Assembly: GCA_014879465.1 (NCBI GenBank)
Contig: JACSSA010000070.1
Location: forward strand, 1 to 47,513
DNA from: Rhodothermales bacterium
GTDB taxonomy: Bacteria; Bacteroidota; Rhodothermia; Rhodothermales; BA12
Length of the DNA: 47,513 bases
Direction: 5' to 3'
Positions 42,504 through 47,513 of this stretch are shown piece by piece. Positions within the stretch are counted from its first letter, which is position 1, and each line of letters begins with the position of its first letter. Both the position numbers and the translations under genes were made by a program. A model generated the notes under the pieces. That model did not search any database and was not told where the DNA came from. It was given only the letters and a program-made list of their open reading frames with translations.

Positions 42504-43004
42504 ATGACGCCCGAAGAGTTCGAACGCATCAAAGAGCAGGAGAAGGCGCACCTGCGCCAGATCCGCGACCTCAAACGCCAGGCCTCCGACGCCGGGCGGA
42601 TGGGGCGTCTGGCCTCGGCGCTGGAGCAAATGTCTGGCGCCCTCACCGGCGGCGACGCCACGCGCGCGGAGTTCGTAGACCGCCTCTCCCGCGACGCCGC
42701 CCACACCGAGGCGCGGATGGAAATCGCGCTGGAAGGGCAGGCCGACGCCGAACGCCTCGCCGAGCAAGCCGCGGCCCAGGCCCGATTTGAGCGCGAACAG
42801 CAAGAAGCCCGCGCCCGCGCCACCCTCGACGCGCTCCGCGCCGAAATGGGCGGCGCACCCGCGTCCTCGGCGTCCACGCCAAGCGCGGCATCCGAGGCGT
42901 CGTCGAGCGCCGCCAAAACCCTCGGGCGCACGCTGTTGCCCGACGACCCCGGCCCGGCATCTCCCGACGGGCCACCTGCCAAGACCCTTGGGCGGTCGGC
43001 GTAA
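42504..43004 (+). CDS. Coiled-coil protein of unknown function in the pspA cluster (166 aa)
   Basis: The protein is soluble and highly charged. Residues ~1-35 and 60-125 form coiled-coil helices (EEFERIKEQEKAHLRQIRDLKRQASDAG; EARMEIALEGQADAERLAEQAAAQARFEREQQEARARATLDAL). The C-terminal 45 residues are Ala/Ser/Pro-rich and contain KTLGR twice, once before TLLP and once at the end. There is no signal peptide or membrane segment. I do not recognise a family. Its place between pspA and the membrane coiled-coil gene suggests a partner of PspA. Confidence 0.75.
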   Translation: MTPEEFERIKEQEKAHLRQIRDLKRQASDAGRMGRLASALEQMSGALTGGDATRAEFVDRLSRDAAHTEARMEIALEGQADAERLAEQAAAQARFEREQQEARARATLDALRAEMGGAPASSASTPSAASEASSSAAKTLGRTLLPDDPGPASPDGPPAKTLGRSA

Positions 43005-43068
43005 CCGTCCCTCTCGCTTTGTTTTCCCTCCGCATCTTTCGCGGCCCTTGCGCCGTAGATGCGTCGCA

Positions 43069-43950
43069 ATGAAAGACCGCAGCCTCAACTTCGCCCGCGA
43101 GGCCTTCCTCGCCCCGTTCAACCTCGCCTTCCTCGCCGTGGCGCTCCTCGCCGCCGTGGTGCTGGGGAGCCTCGGCAGCGTGGCGATGAACGCGACGCTG
43201 CTCTTCGCCGCCGCTGCCGAACTGTTCTACCTCGGCTACATGCCCAAGAACGAGCGGTTTCAGCGCGTCATCCGCAGCCGCGCCGCCGCCGAAAAGGCGA
43301 AGGGGCCGAGCCAGAAGGAGGTGTTCAACACCCTCAGCCGCCAAAACCAGCAGCGGTACGGTCGTCTGCGCCAACTCGAAGTCGAGATCAAGGCCAACTA
43401 CGACCGCCTCTCCACGGCCAGCCAAGCGCTCACGGAAAACCACATGCGCAAGGTGGACGGGTTGCTCACGTCCTACCTCAACCTGCTCGCGCTGCGCGAA
43501 CGCTACGACGTGTCGATGCAGGCGTCCAGCCAGTCCGAGATCACCACGGCGATTGCCGCGCTTCAACTGGATATGGCCGACGATCCGCCGCGCGTGGCGG
43601 CCATCAAGGAGCGGCGTCTGCGGATTCTGGAAAACCGGCTCGACCGCATCAAGAAGGGGCGCGAGAACATCGAAATCATCGAGGCGCAATTGGCGACCAT
43701 CGAGGACGTCACGAAGTACGTGCACGAGCAAAGCCTCACGCTGCGCAACCCGGAAGAGGTGACGTACCAGCTCGACCTGCTGCTGTCGGAGGTTGAGCAG
43801 ACGGAGTCCACCATCCAGTCCATCGAAGACGTGCTCTCCGGCAACCTGCTCGGCGGCATCGACCTGAACGACTACGCCGATCCGATCCGCACCGACGACG
43901 TGCTCGACCCCCTGCCGTCCACGCCGCTGCCGCCCACCCGGACGACGTGA
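43069..43950 (+). CDS. Membrane-anchored coiled-coil protein of unknown function in the pspA cluster (293 aa)
   Basis: The ATG at 43069 is preferred; the track's ORF from 42787 runs through the previous gene. Two hydrophobic helices near the N-terminus (LAFLAVALLAAVVLGSLGSVAM and ATLLFAAAAELFYLGYM) are followed by ~230 residues of cytoplasmic or periplasmic coiled coil: QQRYGRLRQLEVEIKANYDRLSTASQALTENHMRKVDGLLTSYLNLLALRERYD; ENRLDRIKKGRENIEIIEAQLATIEDVTKYVHEQSLTL. The tail is acidic and Pro-rich. I do not recognise a family. Helical hairpin plus coiled coil next to PspA suggests the membrane partner of this module, in the way PspB/PspC serve in Proteobacteria, but with no sequence relation that I see. 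Confidence 0.78.
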   Translation: MKDRSLNFAREAFLAPFNLAFLAVALLAAVVLGSLGSVAMNATLLFAAAAELFYLGYMPKNERFQRVIRSRAAAEKAKGPSQKEVFNTLSRQNQQRYGRLRQLEVEIKANYDRLSTASQALTENHMRKVDGLLTSYLNLLALRERYDVSMQASSQSEITTAIAALQLDMADDPPRVAAIKERRLRILENRLDRIKKGRENIEIIEAQLATIEDVTKYVHEQSLTLRNPEEVTYQLDLLLSEVEQTESTIQSIEDVLSGNLLGGIDLNDYADPIRTDDVLDPLPSTPLPPTRTT

Positions 43951-43984
43951 GCAAAGGGCGCTCCGGAAGGCGTGTTGCGCCAGG

Positions 43985-44010
43985 CGAAGCCGTGGGCCTT
44001 GGGGGCTTCG
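43985..44010. terminator. Hairpin in the convergent gap after the pspA cluster
   Basis: CGAAGCC and GGCTTCG are 7-bp perfect arms over a 12-nt loop, in the 112-nt gap between two convergent genes. No T-run. Confidence 0.35.
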
Positions 44011-44062
44011 TGTCGCGGTAGAACGTTGACCGGAGCACGGCGGCTTCAAGCTTCTGAGCCGC

Positions 44063-44476
44063 TCATGCACCTTCGGCCTTGCGCCACAGGTCGCGCATCG
44101 GCCAGCGGAGCGCCGGGACGCCCTCGAACCGGCGGCGGTCGAAGTGGAAAAACCCGACGGCGGTGTAGACTTCTGCGGGCGTCGTTCCCCAGAGCAGCTT
44201 GATCTCGTAGTCACGCTTCTGGTGGTCGAACGTGACAATCAGCCCGACAAGGCCAAGGTCTGGCCGGGAGCCGATCACCACATCCACCGCATCGCCGTCG
44301 CCGCTCGACGTGCCGGGGACGTAGCCGTAGTCGAACGGGTAGACGATGTCTGTAAACACGGGATGCGGCCTCGCGTGCGGGCGTTCCACTACGGGCGGGT
44401 GCTCGCGCAGCAGCGCCTCCCAGCGTTCCCACGCGAAGGCGGTTTCGAGCAGGTCGCGGACACGGTCGAGGCGCAT
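44063..44476 (-). CDS. Inorganic pyrophosphatase-like protein (short, divergent)
   Basis: This 137-aa protein contains YPFDYGYVPGTSSGDGDAVDVVIG, which lines up with the active-site block of family I pyrophosphatases (YPxNYGY...DGDPxDVL), including three Asp metal ligands. Downstream, D-x4-D in TFDHQKRDYEIK matches the next Asp pair, but the Lys two residues later is Glu. The N-terminal Lys/Glu strand that binds pyrophosphate in the E. coli enzyme is not evident, and the chain is ~35 residues short. It may act on another substrate or be a weak pyrophosphatase. It lies seven nt behind the AI-2E transporter gene, so likely the same transcript. Confidence 0.78.
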   Translation of the reverse strand: MRLDRVRDLLETAFAWERWEALLREHPPVVERPHARPHPVFTDIVYPFDYGYVPGTSSGDGDAVDVVIGSRPDLGLVGLIVTFDHQKRDYEIKLLWGTTPAEVYTAVGFFHFDRRRFEGVPALRWPMRDLWRKAEGA

Positions 44477-44483
44477 CGACGGC

Positions 44484-45692
44484 TCAGGCCTGCGCGTCGG
44501 GCGATGGCTCCGCTGGGGGGGCCTTCTCGTGGTCCACCCGGTTTTCGCCGGGCGGTTCTGGCTCGGCAATGGGGATAGGCAGCGCGGCGGTGCCCGTTTC
44601 GGGGGCGCGTCCGAGCATGGCGGACACGGGGTCTTCGTTAACGTTGAATTCCTCGGCGAACTGCTGCCACACGGTGAGGAAGAGCGCTGCCACGACGGGG
44701 CCTATGATGAGACCAGACAGCCCAAACGCGGCGATGCCGCCAAACGAGACCAGCAGCACGATCCAGTCGGGCACGCCGCTGTCTCGTCCGACCAGCACCG
44801 GACGGAGGAAGTTGTCCACCATCCCGATAACCCCGCCGCCGATGGCGATTAGAATGAGGCCTTTGCCCACACTTCCCGTTGCTAAGAGAAAAAGGGCTGT
44901 GGGTCCCCAGACGAGGGCGGTACCAACCGTGGGAATAAGCGAGGCGATAGACATAATGACGCCCCAGAAAATCGGCCCTTGGATGCCGAGCAGCCAGAAC
45001 GCGACGCCTCCGATGGTGCCCTGAACAAGGCCTACGATGACCGAGCCTTTGATGGTGGCGCGGGCGGTCGCGCCAAACCGGGAAATCATCTTTCGCTCGT
45101 GCTCGTCGCCCAGCGGCAGCGCTTCGACAATCTTGTCGAGGATGCGGTGGCCGTCTTTGAGGAAGAAGTAGACGAGGTAGAGCATCACGAAAAAGCTCAC
45201 CACCAGCCCCGCTACGTTCGAGAGCGTGTTGGTGACGTACGCCACGGCGCGCTGTCCAAGCTGTCCGGCGATTTCCACGATGCGCGCTTGCACCTGCGCC
45301 ATGTCGATGCCGCGTTCGGAGAGAAACTGCTGCACCGCCGGCAGCTGCGTCTGCACCCGAGTTACGAGCTGCTCAATGTTGTATTCGCCGGATTCGATGC
45401 GGGTGTAAATGGCGAAGCCTTGGTTGACCATGGCGGCCACGACGCCCGTGATGGGAACGACCACGACGAAGAAGATGAGCACCACCGTGAGCGTTGCCGC
45501 CAAGCCCTCGCGCCCTTTCGCCCGGTCGCACAGCTTCCGGTAGGTCGGGTGGAAGATAATGGCCAGCGCGATGGCCCACATCACGGGCAGAAAGAACGGC
45601 CTGATGAGTGCGAAAAACTCGCCGGAGACAAGGGCAAGCAGGATCAGCCAGAAGATGATTTGGATGACCGTGGTGCGGCGCGAGGTGAACAT
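44484..45692 (-). CDS. AI-2E family transporter (TqsA/YdiK/PerM-like)
   Basis: This 402-aa membrane protein has about eight helices. Family features include the N-terminal helices (IIFWLILLALVSGEFFALIRPFFLPVMWAIALAIIFHPTYRKL), a central soluble helical part (ESGEYNIEQLVTRVQTQLPAVQQFL), VMLYLVYFFLKDG, GSVIVGLVQGTIGGVAFWLLGIQGPIFWGVIMSIASLIPTVGTALVWGPTALFLLATG and DNFLRPVLVGRDSGVPDWIVLLVSFGGIAAFGLSGLIIGPVVAALFLTVW. The last ~45 residues are an acidic, Pro-rich tail. Members export autoinducer-2 or act as ion antiporters; the substrate is unknown. It lies upstream of the pyrophosphatase-like gene and 106 nt downstream of aspS. Confidence 0.9.
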   Translation of the reverse strand: MFTSRRTTVIQIIFWLILLALVSGEFFALIRPFFLPVMWAIALAIIFHPTYRKLCDRAKGREGLAATLTVVLIFFVVVVPITGVVAAMVNQGFAIYTRIESGEYNIEQLVTRVQTQLPAVQQFLSERGIDMAQVQARIVEIAGQLGQRAVAYVTNTLSNVAGLVVSFFVMLYLVYFFLKDGHRILDKIVEALPLGDEHERKMISRFGATARATIKGSVIVGLVQGTIGGVAFWLLGIQGPIFWGVIMSIASLIPTVGTALVWGPTALFLLATGSVGKGLILIAIGGGVIGMVDNFLRPVLVGRDSGVPDWIVLLVSFGGIAAFGLSGLIIGPVVAALFLTVWQQFAEEFNVNEDPVSAMLGRAPETGTAALPIPIAEPEPPGENRVDHEKAPPAEPSPDAQA

Positions 45693-45798
45693 AAAGGAGG
45701 AAGATCAGGAGCGAAACGGGACGTTACGATACAGCGGCCCGTGCGCGCCGCCTTGCCCGTGTAATCGTTTGGGCAATGCTCGGTGCGGCCTCCTGCCC

Positions 45799-47513
45799 TT
45801 AGGCCTTGGTTTCGGGCGCGACGGTGCGGATGTGCAGCTCCACCAGTTGCGATTCGTCCACCACGTCGGGGCTGGCCACCATCGGCTCCTGCCCGGTTTG
45901 CGTCTTCGGGAAGGCGATGACGTCGCGGAGGCTCGGCGCGCCCGAGAGCAGCATCACCAGCCGGTCCAGGCCGAGGGCGAGGCCGCCGTGCGGAGGTGCG
46001 CCGTAGCGGAAGGCGTCGAGGAGGAAGCCAAAGCGCCGCTCCGCTTCTTCCGGGGAGATGCCGAGCAGATCGAACATCCGCTGCTGGATGGCCCGGTCGT
46101 GGATACGAATCGAGCCGCCGCCGACTTCCGAGCCGTTGAGCACGAGGTCGTAGGCCCGTGCCCGCACCGCGCCCGGCTCCGTCTCCAGCTTGCCGAAGTC
46201 TTCGGGGCGCGGCGACGTGAACGGGTGGTGCATGGCGAAGAAGCGCCCGGCGTCTTCGTCCCATTCGAGCAGCGGGAAATCCGTCACCCACAAAAACTCC
46301 CATGGGCCGGACGCGCCCTCGGGGATCAGCCCCAATTCTTTGGCAACGTGCAGGCGCAAATCGCCCGCTTGGCTGAACACCTTCGGCGTGGCCCCACCGG
46401 GCAGGCCCTTGCCCGCGAGCAGCAGCAGCGCCTCGCCGGGCTGGACGTTCGCCTGTGCCAGCGCGGCCTCCACAAACGACGCAGGCAGCACCTCGGCCTT
46501 CACCGACGACTGCGCGGCCTCGCCGGACGCCGGACGCCGGATGTGAATCAGTCCACCGGCGCGCAGCTTGCCGCGCACGACGTCCTTGTCGATACGGTCC
46601 ATCTGGCCGCGCCCCCAGTCGCCCGCGCCGGGCACGACGAAGCCGACGACCGCGCCGCCGCTCGCCAGCGCGTCCTCGAACACGCGGAAGCCCGATCCGG
46701 CGAACGTCTCGGACAGGTCGACGAGTTCGAGGCCGAAGCGCAGGTCCGGCTTGTCCGAGCCGTAGCGGCGCATCGCCTCGGCGTAGGGCATCCGGCGAAA
46801 CGGCGTCTCCAGGGTCACGCCCTTGAGGTCGCGCCAGAGCTCCACCATCAGCCCCTCGATCACGTCCTGCACCAGCTCCTCGCGGGCAAACGTCATCTCC
46901 ACGTCGATCTGCGTGAACTCCGGCTGGCGGTCGGCGCGGAGGTCTTCGTCGCGGAAGCACTTGGTGATCTGCACGTACCGGTCGAGGCCGGCGATCATCA
47001 GAATCTGCTTGTACGTCTGCGGGCTTTGCGGCAGCGCGTAGAACTTGCCGGGGTGGACGCGCGACGGCACGAGGAAGTCGCGCGCGCCTTCGGGCGTGGA
47101 CTTCATCAGCATCGGCGTCTCGATCTCCAAGAAGCCGTTCCGGTCGAAGTGGCGGCGGGTGATCTGGTAGACCTTGTGGCGCAGCACGAGGTTGTTGGCC
47201 AGCTCGGGCCGCCGCAGGTCGAGGTAGCGGTAGCGCAGGCGCAGGTCTTCGTTGGCCCCGAGGTTCTTCTCGCTGTGGGACGACACCGTGAACGGCAGCG
47301 GCTCCGACGTGTTGAGCAGCACGAGGCTGTCGGCCTTCACCTCGACCGCGCCGGTGGGCAGCTTGGCGTTGACGCCCGCCTCGCGGGCCTGCACCGTGCC
47401 TTGCACCGACACGACGTACTCGCTGCGCAGCTGCTCGGCCAGCGCGTAGGCGTCGGCGTTGGCCTGCGGGTAGAAGACGACCTGCGTGAGGCCGTGGCGG
47501 TCGCGCAGGTCGA
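45799..47513 (-). CDS. aspS: Aspartyl-tRNA synthetase (5' end outside window)
   Basis: The frame is open to the window edge; the track's M at 47412 is internal. The first visible residues, DLRDRHGLTQVVFYPQ, belong to the N-terminal OB-fold anticodon-binding domain. Class II catalytic parts follow: KVYQITRRHFDRNGFLEIETPML (motif 1), FYALPQSPQTYKQILMIAGLDRYVQITKCFRDEDLRADRQPEFTQIDVEM (motif 2) and GGLALGLDRLVMLLSGAPSLRDVIAFPK (motif 3). The insert between motifs 2 and 3 is the bacterial GAD domain. About 570 residues are present of an expected ~590. Whether it is discriminating or also charges tRNA-Asn is not decided here. It charges tRNA-Asp in the cytoplasm. Confidence 0.96.
   Translation of the reverse strand, partial: DLRDRHGLTQVVFYPQANADAYALAEQLRSEYVVSVQGTVQAREAGVNAKLPTGAVEVKADSLVLLNTSEPLPFTVSSHSEKNLGANEDLRLRYRYLDLRRPELANNLVLRHKVYQITRRHFDRNGFLEIETPMLMKSTPEGARDFLVPSRVHPGKFYALPQSPQTYKQILMIAGLDRYVQITKCFRDEDLRADRQPEFTQIDVEMTFAREELVQDVIEGLMVELWRDLKGVTLETPFRRMPYAEAMRRYGSDKPDLRFGLELVDLSETFAGSGFRVFEDALASGGAVVGFVVPGAGDWGRGQMDRIDKDVVRGKLRAGGLIHIRRPASGEAAQSSVKAEVLPASFVEAALAQANVQPGEALLLLAGKGLPGGATPKVFSQAGDLRLHVAKELGLIPEGASGPWEFLWVTDFPLLEWDEDAGRFFAMHHPFTSPRPEDFGKLETEPGAVRARAYDLVLNGSEVGGGSIRIHDRAIQQRMFDLLGISPEEAERRFGFLLDAFRYGAPPHGGLALGLDRLVMLLSGAPSLRDVIAFPKTQTGQEPMVASPDVVDESQLVELHIRTVAPETKA

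Overview
The window is 47.5 kb of gene-dense, GC-rich bacterial chromosome with no prophage, CRISPR array, IS element, tRNA or rRNA that I can see. The gene set is core-chromosomal: the C-terminal half of RNase E/G, aroQ, comEC, ribD-ribE, miaB, hflX, ruvA, aspS. Two things point to the Rhodothermota/Bacteroidota side, most likely a Rhodothermales-type organism (Salinibacter, Rubricoccus and Rubrivirga relatives). First, Shine-Dalgarno sequences are mostly absent. Second, TAnnTTTG-like elements recur upstream of genes (for example before comEC and the HNH gene). The outer-membrane barrel and the lipoproteins show a diderm envelope. The taxonomic assignment is inference from style, not from a marker search.

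Layout. 1-11.1 kb, all plus strand: RNase E/G tail (partial), a small unknown protein, a PhnP-like metallo-beta-lactamase-fold hydrolase, aroQ, a YdjM-like membrane protein, then a cell-wall block (pbpC, a YcbB-like L,D-transpeptidase, a YcbK/MepK-like M15 peptidase), then comEC. 11.1-11.8 kb is a gene-free stretch with a dense cluster of DnaA-box-like 9-mers and an AT-rich tract. It is a candidate replication origin or DnaA-binding locus. 11.8-19.3 kb, plus strand: Nudix hydrolase, TIP30-like oxidoreductase, an unknown, DJ-1/PfpI protein, ribD-ribE, VIT-type transporter, miaB, a small lipoprotein. 19.3-26.3 kb is mixed: AbgT transporter (minus), secreted unknown, DUF1801 (minus), membrane unknown, hflX, CBS protein, msrA. 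26.4-30.7 kb, minus strand: LVIVD-repeat protein, DUF305 protein, 5'-nucleotidase-type lipoprotein. 30.8-31.5 kb is a lower-GC HNH endonuclease gene that looks acquired. 31.6-39.7 kb holds a beta-lactamase-fold hydrolase, a CPA2 antiporter with USP domains (minus), an F420-reductase-like protein overlapping an NRAMP transporter, a metal-motif outer-membrane barrel (minus), ruvA (minus) and a VOC protein (minus). 39.8-44 kb, plus strand: DUF4286, a PspF-like sigma-54 activator, PspA/IM30 and two coiled-coil proteins. 44-47.5 kb, minus strand: a pyrophosphatase-like protein, an AI-2E family transporter, and aspS (partial).

Themes. The pbpC-ldt-mepK block combines enzymes that make and cut peptidoglycan cross-links. 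The activator-pspA-coiled-coil block looks like an envelope-stress module whose two downstream genes I do not recognise. A 14-residue Cys/His/Met motif occurs three times in two unrelated exported proteins, with 40 of 41 nucleotides identical between two copies 9 kb apart, which suggests a shared metal-binding cassette. A palindromic repeat with a GTAGAGACG core lies directly behind ribD, miaB and mntH, and at ribD and mntH it supplies the stop codon.

Coordinates of starts follow the best-supported codon. Many ORF-track entries are antisense or frame-shadow artefacts of high GC and are omitted.
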